Shown piece by piece: positions 31,701 through 39,349 of a stretch of DNA of 43,952 nucleotides. Position 1 is the stretch's first letter; every line of letters begins with the position of its first letter. Source of the stretch: Anaerolineaceae bacterium (GTDB taxonomy: Bacteria > Chloroflexota > Anaerolineae > Anaerolineales > Villigracilaceae); contig WOUS01000015.1 of NCBI GenBank assembly GCA_009772985.1, forward strand, positions 1 to 43,952, given 5' to 3'. Position numbers and translations under genes: made by a program. The notes under the pieces are model-generated. The model saw only the letters and a list, made by a program, of their open reading frames with translations. It made no database searches and had not been told where the DNA came from.

Positions 31701-32804
31701 ATGATTGACATCGGAAAGATCATCAAACGTGCCTGGCACATCCTGTGGAACTACAAGGTTCTGTGGATCTTCGGCATCCTGCTGGCGCTCACCGCCGGTG
31801 GCGGCGGCAGCGGGAACAGCGGCTCTTCCTACCAGTTCAGCGGCCGCCCCGGCGAGAACGGCGGATACAATCCGAACTACCAGACTGATCCCCGGCTGCG
31901 CGAGGTCAATGCCTGGATGGAGCAGCACGTCTTCCCGCTGGTCTCGCACCCGGAGCAGTACGTCTCGACCTTCATCTGGATCGGCGTCGGCATCCTGCTC
32001 TTCATCATCCTCGTCAGCGTCATCGCGGCATTCATCCGCTACCCGTCCGAGGCGGCGGTCATCCGCATGGTGGACGAGTACGAGCAGACCGGCACAAAGG
32101 CCGGCTTCAAGGCTGGCTGGAAGTTGGGCTGGTCGCGGCGCGCCTTCCGCATGTGGGTGATTGACCTGGTTATCGGCCTGCCGGCCTTCCTCTTCGTCGC
32201 CTTGATGATCGGGCTGGGTGTGCTGTTCTTCTACAGCGTGGCAAGCGGCAGCAGCGGCATGGCTGTTGGCGGAGTCATCGCCTCGATCGGGTGCGGCTTC
32301 GTGTTCATCATGGCCTTCATCATCCTGATGGTCTTCCTCGGCCTGCTGCGCCAGTTCTTCATCCGCCAGGCCGCCCTGGAGAACGCCCGCGTCGGCGAGT
32401 CCTTCCGGCGCGGCTGGGCGATGTTCAAGCGCAACTGGAAGAACGCCGCGCTGATGTGGCTGGTCATGCTCGGCATCAGCATCGGCTTCGGGATTGCCGG
32501 GTTCATCGTTTTCTTCCTGCTCATCCCCGTATACGCCATCCTGCTGATCCCCGCCGTGATCGTGGCCGCCATCCCCGGCCTGATCGCGTTCGGCATCGCC
32601 AGCATCTTCGCCAGCGGAACGCTGGCCGGGATCATTGGCATCCTCGTCGCCCTGCCGTTCTTCTTCCTGGCGCTGTTTGCGCCCCTGACGCTCATCAGCG
32701 GCTGGTACATGATCTACGAATCCAGCGTCTGGACGCTGACCTGGCGCGAGATGAAAGTGTTGGAACTCGACCTCCCCATCGAAACCCCCGCGCCGGTCGA
32801 GTAA
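31701..32804 (+). CDS. Polytopic membrane protein in the sigma-factor cluster
   Basis: A 367-residue protein with about six hydrophobic helices (near 18-35, 100-123, 155-180, 190-225, 255-290 and 305-340) and a glycine/serine-rich external loop after the first (GGGGSGNSGSS). It resembles uncharacterised bacterial membrane proteins of the DUF975/DUF4013 type, in which basic amphipathic segments such as RAFRMWV and FRRGWAMFKRNWKN alternate with helices. Function is unknown. AAAGGAGATG 7 nt before the ATG gives a firm start. Position after the sigma/anti-sigma pair suggests a regulon membrane protein. It ends in a strong terminator. Confidence 0.7.
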   Translation: MIDIGKIIKRAWHILWNYKVLWIFGILLALTAGGGGSGNSGSSYQFSGRPGENGGYNPNYQTDPRLREVNAWMEQHVFPLVSHPEQYVSTFIWIGVGILLFIILVSVIAAFIRYPSEAAVIRMVDEYEQTGTKAGFKAGWKLGWSRRAFRMWVIDLVIGLPAFLFVALMIGLGVLFFYSVASGSSGMAVGGVIASIGCGFVFIMAFIILMVFLGLLRQFFIRQAALENARVGESFRRGWAMFKRNWKNAALMWLVMLGISIGFGIAGFIVFFLLIPVYAILLIPAVIVAAIPGLIAFGIASIFASGTLAGIIGILVALPFFFLALFAPLTLISGWYMIYESSVWTLTWREMKVLELDLPIETPAPVE

Positions 32805-32822
32805 ACGACCCGCAAATACAAA

Positions 32823-32860
32823 ACATCTGGCCGCAGGAAATCTGCGGCCAGATGTATTTA
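32823..32860 (+). terminator. Rho-independent terminator after the membrane-protein gene
   Basis: A 14-bp perfect stem, ACATCTGGCCGCAG with CTGCGGCCAGATGT, around GAAAT, followed by ATTTA. Confidence 0.82.
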
Positions 32861-32884
32861 ACCTGAGGTATGGAAAAGGATTCT

Positions 32885-32980
32885 GTGTCGTTGCGAGGAG
32901 GGCGGTTTGTGCCCGACAAAGCAATCTCCCTGCCGGGTTGGGGATTGCTTCGCCGCAAAGACCGCGGCTCGCAATGACAC
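32885..32980. repeat. TGTCrTTGCGAG palindromic element, copy 3
   Basis: Ends GTGTCGTTGCGAGG and CTCGCAATGACAC; internal GACAAAGCAATCTCC and GGGATTGCTTCG. It lies between convergent genes, 9 bp from the hypB stop codon. Confidence 0.85.
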
Positions 32981-32989
32981 ATCGCTTTT

Positions 32990-33646
32990 CTACCGCTTGC
33001 GGACCTGCGCGGTGAGCCAGTCCAGCCAGCCGCCCAGTCCCTCGCCGGTAGAGCACGAGAGCGCGAACTGCGCCACGCCGGGGTTGAGCACCTCGATGCC
33101 CTGCCGGAAATAATCCATGCGGAAGGTGACGTAGGGCAGCAGGTCAATCTTGTTGATAACCACCGCCTCCACGCCGCGGTACATGCCGGGATATTTGTAC
33201 GGTTTGTCGTCGCCCTCCGGGATGGAGGCCACCAGCACGTTCTTGTGCGTACCGAGCGCAAAACTCGCCGGGCAGACGAGGTTGCCGACGTTCTCGACGA
33301 TGAGCAGGTCGAGCGAACGCAGGTCGAGGCGCGGCAGCGCGTCGTGGAGCATGACCGCGTCCAGGTGGCAGTCGCCGCCGGTGTTGATCTGCACCGCCGC
33401 CGCGCCGGCGGCCGCGGCCCGGTCCGCGTCGAGGCTGGTGGCGATGTCGCCGTTGATCATCCCGACGCGCAGTTTCCCGGTCAGGGCGCGCACCGTCTGC
33501 TCGATGAGCGAGGTCTTGCCCGCGCCCGGTGAGGCCATCACGTTGATGGAGAACACGCCCGCCGCGTCGATGGCGAGACGGTTCTCCCGGGCAAGTTGGT
33601 CATTGGCGGAGAGGATCTTTTCAACGACGGGGACGTTCTTCGGCAT
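32990..33646 (-). CDS. hypB: Hydrogenase/urease nickel incorporation GTPase HypB
   Basis: A 218-residue SIMIBI-class GTPase that helps deliver nickel to [NiFe]-hydrogenase. Walker A ASPGAGKTSLI (about 38-48), GGDCHLDA with Cys93 and His94 as the metal-binding pair at the dimer interface, ENVGNLVCP and the guanine-specifying NKID are all present. The N-terminal CxxCGC site and histidine-rich stretch of some HypBs are lacking, as in many bacteria. GGAGG precedes the ATG. It overlaps hypA by 26 bp. No hydrogenase structural genes are in the window, so the client must lie elsewhere. Confidence 0.93.
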   Translation of the reverse strand: MPKNVPVVEKILSANDQLARENRLAIDAAGVFSINVMASPGAGKTSLIEQTVRALTGKLRVGMINGDIATSLDADRAAAAGAAAVQINTGGDCHLDAVMLHDALPRLDLRSLDLLIVENVGNLVCPASFALGTHKNVLVASIPEGDDKPYKYPGMYRGVEAVVINKIDLLPYVTFRMDYFRQGIEVLNPGVAQFALSCSTGEGLGGWLDWLTAQVRKR

Positions 33647-34010
33647 CTTGTTCCTCCGGGGGAGCATCGGGTTCCACGTCAATCGAGTCCAGGCGGAATT
33701 CGTCGCCCGCCGCCACCCGGACGCGCGTGCCCTTGCATTTCGGGCAGGCCAGGTTTTCGCCGTCCGGCGCGTAGCGCTCGCCGCACGCCTGGCAGGCCAG
33801 TTCGGTCGGAATGCGGCGGAAGTGCAGGCGGGCGCCCTCGGCGATGGTATCCTTCGAGACGAAGTCCCAGTAGAACTGCACCGAATCGTCCACAATGGAA
33901 GACAACTGGCCGATGACCAGGTGCAGGGCGGTGACGCGCGTCGCTCCCGCCTGCTGCGCGTGGCGCAGGGCGATCTCAAGAAGGGATTCGGTCACAGACA
34001 GTTCGTGCAT
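33621..34010 (-). CDS. hypA: Hydrogenase nickel metallochaperone HypA
   Basis: A 129-residue metallochaperone. The nickel-binding start MHEL has the required His2. A zinc ribbon with Cys73-x2-Cys76 and Cys89-x2-Cys92 stabilises the protein. It passes nickel to hydrogenase precursor with HypB, which follows it in a 26-bp overlap. The C-terminal 25 residues (EPDAPPEEQDAEERPRR) are an acidic tail beyond the usual 115-residue length, created by the overlap with hypB. TAAAAT ends 7 nt before the ATG with no ribosome site, so the mRNA is probably leaderless, fitting the requirement that MHE be the exact N-terminus. Confidence 0.93.
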   Translation of the reverse strand: MHELSVTESLLEIALRHAQQAGATRVTALHLVIGQLSSIVDDSVQFYWDFVSKDTIAEGARLHFRRIPTELACQACGERYAPDGENLACPKCKGTRVRVAAGDEFRLDSIDVEPDAPPEEQDAEERPRR

Positions 34011-34017
34011 CGCGGCA

Positions 34018-34023
34018 ATTTTA
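34018..34023 (-). promoter_or_regulatory. -10 box of hypAB
   Basis: TAAAAT on the minus strand with 7 nt between it and the hypA ATG, the same spacing as for rlmB, the deacetylase and the NfeD gene. Confidence 0.55.
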
Positions 34024-34070
34024 CTTCATTCGGGAGTCATCTGAAGAAGGTGACTACCCAAATTCAGATT

Positions 34071-35057
34071 CTATGGGAAGTATCGTGTGATGATCCAATA
34101 CAGGCCTGCCGCCAGTAATGCGGTGGCCGGGATGGTTAACAACCACGCTGTGACGATCTCGCGCGCCACGCCCCAGCGCACCTTGTTGACGCGTTCCGCC
34201 GCGCCCACGCCCATGATGGCCGAACTGACCACCTGCGTGGTGCTTACAGGGCCGCCCACGATGGATGCGGTCAGGATTACGATGGCGGAGGCCAGTTGCG
34301 CGGCGAACCCGTCCACCGGGCGGATCTTGAAAAATTTACCGCCCAGGGTTTTGATCAACCTGTTCCCGCCCACGGCCGTGCCGAGCGCGATCATCGAGGC
34401 GCACAGCACGATGACCCAGATGGGGACAGCGAACACGTCCAGGTAGCCGCCAATCACCAGCGCCAGGGTGATGATACCCATCGTCTTCTGGGCGTCGTTG
34501 GTGCCGTGGCTGAGCGCCAGGGCCAGCGCAGTAACAACCTGTCCGCGCTTGAACAGGGCATTGATGCGCGGCGTGGCATTCCAACTCAACAACAGGATCA
34601 GCCGGAGGATAAGATAGCCAATCACGAAACCAATGATGGGCGATGTGAACAGGGCGATCAGGATCTTCTCCATGCCCTGGAGTTGGATAGCCTGCCAGCC
34701 AGCCCCGATGACCACCGCGCCGATGAACCCGCCAATCAATGCGTGCGAGGAACTGCTGGGGAAGCCCAGGTACCAGGTCAGCAGGTTCCAGACGATGGCG
34801 CTGACCAGGGCAGCGATCAAGACCTGGATGTTGATCGCCTCGGCAGCCACGATCTCATGCCCGATGGTATTCGCCACTGCCACGCCGAACAGGAACGGGC
34901 CGAAGAAATTTGCCAGAGCGGTCATAAACAGCGCCGCCCGCGGCGAAAGCGCCCGCGAGGAGATCATCGTGGCAACCACATTACTGGAATCGTGGATGCC
35001 GTTCAGAAAATCGAACACCAGGGCCAGGACAATCACAGCGATAATAATCGGTGACAT
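34071..35057 (-). CDS. pit: PiT-family low-affinity inorganic phosphate transporter
   Basis: A 328-residue carrier with 9-10 hydrophobic helices. The inverted PiT repeats are clear: FDFLNGIHDSSNVVATMIS at the start and ALSHGTNDAQKTMGII in the second half, each with the conserved GxxD/GTND core, plus GFPSSSSHALIGG and GGPVSTTQVVSSAIMGVG. It moves metal-phosphate or phosphate with a cation across the cytoplasmic membrane. It starts 13 bp after the DUF47 gene, its usual partner, so the two form an operon. A weak AAGG site precedes the ATG. Confidence 0.93.
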   Translation of the reverse strand: MSPIIIAVIVLALVFDFLNGIHDSSNVVATMISSRALSPRAALFMTALANFFGPFLFGVAVANTIGHEIVAAEAINIQVLIAALVSAIVWNLLTWYLGFPSSSSHALIGGFIGAVVIGAGWQAIQLQGMEKILIALFTSPIIGFVIGYLILRLILLLSWNATPRINALFKRGQVVTALALALSHGTNDAQKTMGIITLALVIGGYLDVFAVPIWVIVLCASMIALGTAVGGNRLIKTLGGKFFKIRPVDGFAAQLASAIVILTASIVGGPVSTTQVVSSAIMGVGAAERVNKVRWGVAREIVTAWLLTIPATALLAAGLYWIITRYFP

Positions 35058-35070
35058 GAATCAGCCTTCT

Positions 35071-35691
35071 TTATGTGATCTTGACCACGATGTCGGCAAT
35101 CACGTTGGCGGCTTCGTCGCCCCGGTCCGCTGCGTTGCTCAGGTGGCGGTACACCTCGCGCAGTTTCATCATCTTGACCACGTGCGCGAGGTCCTCCGCG
35201 CCGCCGAACAGGTCGCCCAAGGCTTCGCGGTACACATCCTCCACCTTGTTCTCGAGCGCCTTGGCGCGCTGGGCATGGTCGCTGGCCACCCCGGTATGGT
35301 CCTCGAAGCGCTCCACGGCCAGGAGCAGTTCATAGGCCGCGTCCCGCAGGAGGGACGCCATGCGCTGCATGTACGAGGTCGGCTCCACCTTCAAGACCTG
35401 CATCTCGCTGACCGTGCTGTAGGCATAATCCAGCACATCGTCAATGGCGCGGGAAAGGGCAAAAATATCCTCGCGGTCGAACGGGGTGATGAAGGTTCTA
35501 TTCAACTCGTAGATCAGGATGCGGCGGGCTTCGTCGGCCTCTTTTTCCTTCGAGATCAGGGTGGCCGCTGCCACCGAGTCCTGGTTTGCCATGTATGCCT
35601 TCAAGGCCTCCAGGCCGGCAAGAGTTAACGAGGCCTGGTTATGGATGAGTCGGATGAACATGTTCTGGCGTTTCCTGAAAAGTTTTTTCAT
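35071..35691 (-). CDS. DUF47 PhoU-like accessory protein of the PiT transporter
   Basis: A 206-residue all-helical protein of the DUF47/TIGR00153 family, distant kin of PhoU. EKEADEARRILIYELNRTFITPFDREDIFALSRAIDDVLDY is the signature, with E/D residues that bind metal, and a second half repeats the bundle (ALENKVEDVYREALGDLF). Such proteins sit next to PiT transporters and are thought to modulate them. The ATG at 35691 (MKKLFRKRQN) follows AAGGAG; an earlier in-frame start at 35724 has no ribosome site. It is first in the phosphate operon, with a palindrome at 35716-35734 just upstream. Confidence 0.9.
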   Translation of the reverse strand: MKKLFRKRQNMFIRLIHNQASLTLAGLEALKAYMANQDSVAAATLISKEKEADEARRILIYELNRTFITPFDREDIFALSRAIDDVLDYAYSTVSEMQVLKVEPTSYMQRMASLLRDAAYELLLAVERFEDHTGVASDHAQRAKALENKVEDVYREALGDLFGGAEDLAHVVKMMKLREVYRHLSNAADRGDEAANVIADIVVKIT

Positions 35692-35715
35692 GGTGATGCT
35701 CCTTATGGGATCAAG

Positions 35716-35734
35716 TTGACACAACCGGTGTCAA
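35716..35734 (-). promoter_or_regulatory. TTGACAC inverted repeat upstream of the phosphate operon
   Basis: TTGACACAACCGGTGTCAA: perfect 7-bp arms and a 5-bp spacer. The minus-strand arm also reads TTGACA, so the site may be both -35 box and operator. It lies 25 bp before the DUF47 start codon. No regulator is assigned. Confidence 0.55.
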
Positions 35735-35780
35735 CCAGGATTTTCAAGCCTGCTTTGACTTGCTCAGGCGTGTTGAAACT

Positions 35781-35996
35781 TTACACCTCCAGGGCGCGGC
35801 AGGCATCCTTCGGCAGATACGGAGCCGCCATCCGGAAGTTCGCATCGCCCAGGCCGGGGGCCCGGTGGTCATCCACTCCGGTCGCATCGTGGAGGTGTAC
35901 ACCGATGATGCGCTTCCGGCAGCCTGCCGATGATCGGTTCGATCGTGCAGCCTCTGTGTGGCATTTTGATCTGTCTCCTTCTCCTAATCCTAACAT
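35781..35996 (-). pseudogene. C-terminal remnant of a sugar-isomerase/epimerase TIM-barrel gene
   Basis: Only the last 40 or so codons look like a protein: GVHLHDATGVDDHRAPGLGD, then FRMAAPYLPKDACRALEV and a TAA stop. The pattern HLHD, DDH, PGxGD is that of xylose-isomerase-like TIM-barrel enzymes (AP endonuclease family 2 fold). The upstream codons (35900-35996) do not continue the fold, and a good continuation is not found in other frames, so the 5' part is lost. It faces away from the LacI-type remnant 100 bp further on; together they suggest a deleted sugar locus. No ribosome site or promoter is visible. Confidence 0.5.
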
Positions 35997-36042
35997 AAAA
36001 GGTGGAATATTTTTGAACAGGTCAGTATTCTTTCATATTCGG

Positions 36043-36097
36043 TTGACTTATGCCGGAGTTCTGGTTAGACTAACGTTGTGCTTGCACACGTGTGCAA
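36043..36097 (+). promoter_or_regulatory. Promoter and LacI-type operator upstream of glcF
   Basis: TTGACT (36043-36048), a 17-bp spacer and TAGACT (36066-36071) form a promoter. The perfect 16-bp palindrome TTGCACACGTGTGCAA (36082-36097) with a central CG, the usual form of LacI-family operators, lies about 5 bp past the expected start point, where a repressor would block transcription. Confidence 0.65.
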
Positions 36098-36112
36098 CTC
36101 GGAGAATGCCAG

Positions 36113-36187
36113 GTGGTCACCATCCAAGATGCCGCCAGGAAAACCCGGGGCGCCCATGCCATTATGAAAATCGTAATGAAGATGTGA
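36113..36187 (+). pseudogene. N-terminal remnant of a LacI-family regulator
   Basis: A 24-codon frame beginning VVTIQDAARK with GGAG 8 nt before the GTG. LacI-family repressors begin almost exactly so (VTIKDVA), with the helix-turn-helix following. After residue 10 the similarity stops (TRGAHAIMKIVMKM, then TGA), eight bases before the glcF start. The preceding promoter and LacI-type palindrome are what such a gene would carry. It now acts at most as a translated leader for glcF. Confidence 0.45.
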
Positions 36188-36194
36188 CTTCGCC

Positions 36195-37460
36195 ATGTTG
36201 AGCGACCTGCATAAACCCTCCGAAGACCAATACCTGAACTGCATCCGCTGCGGGCTGTGCCTGGCGGTTTGCCCGACGTACCGCGAGCATCTCACCGAGA
36301 CCGCCTCCCCGCGCGGACGGGTGGCGCTGGCACGCAAGGGGCTGGAGGGCGAACTGCAACTCAGCCTTAATCTCGTCGAGCAGATGTACGCCTGCTTCGA
36401 CTGCCTGGCCTGCAACGAGATCTGCCCCGTCGGCATCCGTCCCGCCGACCTGGCGCTGGAGATGCGCGCCATGCAGGAGCAACTTCAACCGGAGGCATGG
36501 AAGAAAGCGCTGTTTGGGAATCTAATTCCCAAGCCCGGACGGATGGAAGCCGCCACCTGGCCGCTGCGCGTGTACGAGAAACTGGGCATCCGCCGCCTGG
36601 TCTACGCGCTCGGGCTGCGCAAATTGCTGCCCGGCAAACTGCGCGACCTGGAAGCCATGCTGCCCCACCTGCCCCAGCGTCCGCTGCGACAGGCGCTGCC
36701 GGAGGTCACGGAAGCCGCCAGCGAGGAAAAATATCGCGTCGGCTTTTTCCTGGGCTGCGCGCAGAGTCTCATGTTCGCCGAAGAGAGCGCCGCCAGCGTG
36801 CGCGTCCTGGCCCGCAACGGATGCACCGTCATCACGCCCAAGGAGACGGTCTGCTGCGGGATGCCGGCCCTCGACTACGGTCGCACCGATTTGGTGCGCG
36901 AGCAGGCGCGTATCAATATTGCGCTCTTCGAGAAAGCGGGCGTCGAGACCATCGTCACCGACTGCGCCACCTGCGGCTCCACGCTCAAAGACTACGGCAA
37001 GCTGCTGGCTGACGATCCTGATTGGGCGGAGCGGGCGGCCGCGTTCAGCCAAAAGGTCCGGGACGTGAGCGAGTTCCTGATGTCCATCCCGCTCGAAAAG
37101 CCGCAGGGACGGGTTGAGGCGCGCGTCACCTACCACGACCCGTGTCACCTGCGCCGCGGTCAGGGCGTCTGGAAACAGCCGCGCGAACTGCTGCAAATGA
37201 TTGATGGCCTGGAATTCGTCGAACTCCCCGAAGCGGACTGGTGCTGCGGCTCGGCCGGCAGCCAACTGATCACGCATTACGAGACCTCGCTCAAAGTGCT
37301 CGAGCGCAAGACCGACAACCTCGCCAGCGCCCAGGCCGATTACATCGCCTCCGGCTGTCCCGGCTGCCAGATGCAGTTGAACGTCGGTGTGCGGCGCGAG
37401 GGACTCGACGTGCAGGTTGTCCACCCAATCACGCTTTTGGATAGGGCATATAAAAAGTGA
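36195..37460 (+). CDS. glcF: Glycolate/lactate oxidase iron-sulfur subunit (GlcF-like)
   Basis: A 421-residue protein with two [4Fe-4S] ferredoxin motifs (Cys16, 19, 22, 26 and Cys67, 70, 73, 77) followed by two CCG domains: CCGMPALDYG with CATCGSTLKDY, and YHDPCHLRRGQG with CCGSAGSQ and SGCPGCQMQL. The CCG domains hold cofactors such as a further cluster. With GlcD it passes electrons from glycolate or D-lactate oxidation to the quinone pool at the membrane face. The ATG at 36195 has only a weak ribosome site; translation may be coupled to the short remnant frame ending 8 bp before. GlpC or LutA-type relatives are less likely given the adjacent GlcD. Confidence 0.9.
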   Translation: MLSDLHKPSEDQYLNCIRCGLCLAVCPTYREHLTETASPRGRVALARKGLEGELQLSLNLVEQMYACFDCLACNEICPVGIRPADLALEMRAMQEQLQPEAWKKALFGNLIPKPGRMEAATWPLRVYEKLGIRRLVYALGLRKLLPGKLRDLEAMLPHLPQRPLRQALPEVTEAASEEKYRVGFFLGCAQSLMFAEESAASVRVLARNGCTVITPKETVCCGMPALDYGRTDLVREQARINIALFEKAGVETIVTDCATCGSTLKDYGKLLADDPDWAERAAAFSQKVRDVSEFLMSIPLEKPQGRVEARVTYHDPCHLRRGQGVWKQPRELLQMIDGLEFVELPEADWCCGSAGSQLITHYETSLKVLERKTDNLASAQADYIASGCPGCQMQLNVGVRREGLDVQVVHPITLLDRAYKK

Positions 37461-37462
37461 CA

Positions 37463-37575
37463 TGTCACTGCGAGGCGGCGCTCGCCTGCCCCGATGGTCT
37501 TACGGGGTCCGCCAAAGCAGTCCCCTGTTGCAGGAGATTGCTTCGCTCGCTGGAGAACGCTCGCTCGCAATGACA
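37463..37575. repeat. TGTCrTTGCGAG palindromic element, copy 4
   Basis: Ends TGTCACTGCGAGGCGG and CGCTCGCAATGACA, with CGCCTGCCCC...GGGGTCCGCC nested inside. It sits in the gap between glcF and glcD, within one operon. Confidence 0.85.
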
Positions 37576-37591
37576 ATAGCAAAGAGGAAAA

Positions 37592-38974
37592 ATGATGGAT
37601 AAACACATCCTCACCCAACTCATAAAAATCACCGGCAGGGACGGCGTGCTCGCCACACCCGAAGACCTGGCCGTCTACGGCTACGACGGCACCTTCGAAG
37701 ACCACCGCCCGGACGTTGTCGTCCTGCCGCGCACCACCGAGCAGGTCAGCCAGGTTGTGATGCTGGCCGCGGCGGAACGCATCCCGCTGGTGACGCGTGG
37801 CATGGGGTCGGGACTGGCGGCGGCATCCGTCCCATTCAGCGGCGGGATCGCGCTGACGATGACACGCATGAACCGCATTCTGGAGATTGACGAAGTCAAC
37901 GCCACCGCGCACGTCGAAGCGGGCGTGGTCACCGCGGACCTGCAAACTGCGGTGGAAAAACTCGGGCTGTTCTACCCGCCCGACCCGTCCAGCAACCGCC
38001 ACTCGACCATCGGCGGGAACATCGCCTGCAACGCCGGCGGGCCGCGCTGCCTGAAGTACGGCGTGACCGGCGACTACGTCCTCGGCCTGACCGTCGTGCT
38101 GGCCGACGGGCGCGTCCTGCGCACCGGCGGCAAGTGCATCAAGGACGTGGTCGGCTACGACCTGAACGCCCTGTTCACCGGTTCGGAAGGGACGCTGGGC
38201 GTCACCACCGAGGCCCTGCTGCGCCTGACCGCCAGGCCGCAGTTCGCCCGCACCGCGCTGGCCGAGTTCGCCCTGCTCGACGACGCCTCACGCACGGTCA
38301 ACGCCATCCTGTCGGCGGGCATCGTCCCGGCCACGCTGGAATTGATGGACGAGACCGCCATCGCCTGCATCGAGGCGGCCATGCGCCTCGGCCTGCCGCT
38401 GGACGTGGAGGCCATCCTGCTCATCGAAACGGACGGCTCGGACGAGGCCGCCGTGCGGCGCGAAATGGAAACTATTGACCGAATCTGCCGCGAGCGCGGG
38501 GCGCGGCAGGTCAGGGCGGCGAAAGACGAGGCCGAGCGCGCCAGCCTGTGGCGGGCGCGGCGTTCCGTCTCACCCTCGCTGGCGCGCAAAGCCCCCAACA
38601 AATTGGGCGAGGACATCACCGTGCCGCGCAGCGCCATCCCCGAAACAGTGCGCCGTCTCAAGGCCATCAGCGCCAAACACGGACTGCCGATCGTCATCTA
38701 CGGCCACGCCGGAGACGGCAACCTGCATCCCACCATCCTGTTCGACAAGCGCGACCCGGAGCAGTGGGCGAAGGTCGAGGCAATGGCCGCCGAGGAGTTC
38801 GCCCTGGCGCTGGAACTGGGCGGCACGCTCTCCGGCGAGCATGGCGTGGGGACGCTGAAGCGTCCATACATGGAGCAGGCTCTCGGTCCGGTTTCGCTCG
38901 AGATCCAGAAGCGCATCAAGGCCGCGCTGGATCCGGTCAATATTCTCAATCCCGGAAAGGTTTTTCCGGAATAA
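37592..38974 (+). CDS. glcD: Glycolate/D-lactate oxidase FAD subunit (GlcD-like)
   Basis: A 460-residue FAD-linked oxidase of the PCMH (VAO) family. The FAD domain is at about 35-215 (VVVLPRTTEQVSQVV, then TRGMGSGLAAASVP, DPSSNRHSTIGGNIACNAGG and YGVTGDYVLGL). The C-terminal FAD-oxidase cap carries IYGHAGDGNLHP and the final LSGEHGVGTLKRPY, which is the GlcD/D-2-hydroxyacid dehydrogenase signature. It oxidises glycolate or D-lactate to the keto acid and hands electrons to GlcF. Two ATGs at 37592 and 37595 follow GAGG. A third subunit, GlcE, is not in the window. A palindromic element separates it from glcF. Confidence 0.92.
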   Translation: MMDKHILTQLIKITGRDGVLATPEDLAVYGYDGTFEDHRPDVVVLPRTTEQVSQVVMLAAAERIPLVTRGMGSGLAAASVPFSGGIALTMTRMNRILEIDEVNATAHVEAGVVTADLQTAVEKLGLFYPPDPSSNRHSTIGGNIACNAGGPRCLKYGVTGDYVLGLTVVLADGRVLRTGGKCIKDVVGYDLNALFTGSEGTLGVTTEALLRLTARPQFARTALAEFALLDDASRTVNAILSAGIVPATLELMDETAIACIEAAMRLGLPLDVEAILLIETDGSDEAAVRREMETIDRICRERGARQVRAAKDEAERASLWRARRSVSPSLARKAPNKLGEDITVPRSAIPETVRRLKAISAKHGLPIVIYGHAGDGNLHPTILFDKRDPEQWAKVEAMAAEEFALALELGGTLSGEHGVGTLKRPYMEQALGPVSLEIQKRIKAALDPVNILNPGKVFPE

Positions 38975-38990
38975 GCATCCCGATAGTAGT

Positions 38991-39082
38991 AACGACTTCA
39001 GTCGTTGATTTGGGCAAAAAAAGATGTAGGGCAGGTTTCCATACCTGCCGGTGTAGTTTGGCGGGTATGAAACCCGCCCTAC
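38991..39082. repeat. Two palindromic elements after glcD
   Basis: AACGACTTCAGTCGTT (38991-39006) is a small palindrome. GTAGGGCAGGTTTCCATACC and GGGTATGAAACCCGCCCTAC (39026-39082) are inverted ends of a larger one. Both are of intergenic type; the second could also end the glcFD transcript. Confidence 0.7.
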
Positions 39083-39125
39083 GGGGTTTTCCGACAGCCT
39101 GCTAGAATCCCCTTGATGTCCATAA

Positions 39126-39178
39126 AACAAATTTCCCCTATGCAGGGGGGGGTATCACAACTGATTATGCTCAATCAG
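39126..39178 (-). terminator. Hairpins downstream of the tRNA genes
   Basis: On the minus strand CTGATT-gagcat-AATCAG follows the tRNA end, then CCCCT-gcat-AGGGG followed by AAATTTGTTTT, a likely terminator of the tRNA transcript. Confidence 0.5.
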
Positions 39179-39179
39179 G

Positions 39180-39252
39180 TGGGCCCGGCTGGATTCGAAC
39201 CAGCGATCAAGCGATTATGAGTCGCCTGCTCTAACCACTGAGCTACGGGCCC
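39180..39252 (-). tRNA. tRNA with CAU anticodon, probably tRNA-Ile2
   Basis: A full cloverleaf of 73 nt: acceptor GGGCCCG with CGGGCCC, D-stem GCTC/GAGC, anticodon arm GGCGA-CTCATAA-TCGCT, T-arm GCTGG-TTCGAAT-CCAGC. The anticodon is CAT. The anticodon and T arms are nearly the same as those of E. coli ileX, so I read it as tRNA-Ile2, whose C34 is changed to lysidine by TilS, rather than elongator tRNA-Met; this is from memory of the E. coli gene. CCA is not encoded. Confidence 0.88.
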
Positions 39253-39257
39253 GTTTG

Positions 39258-39343
39258 CCAGTTTTCAGTAAACAGTGACCAGTAATCAGTTCAAACACTG
39301 TCCACTGAATACTGATCACTGAATACTGAATACTGATTACTGG
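39258..39343. repeat. Word repeat between the tRNA genes, ACTG vocabulary
   Basis: CAGT-type words (TTTTCAGT, AAACAGTGAC, CAGTAATCAG) are followed by inverse ACTG-type words (CACTGAAT, ACTGATCACTGA, ATACTGA, ATACTGATTACTGG). Right-hand words are the same as at 3058-3092. Confidence 0.75.
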
Positions 39344-39349
39344 CGCCAG

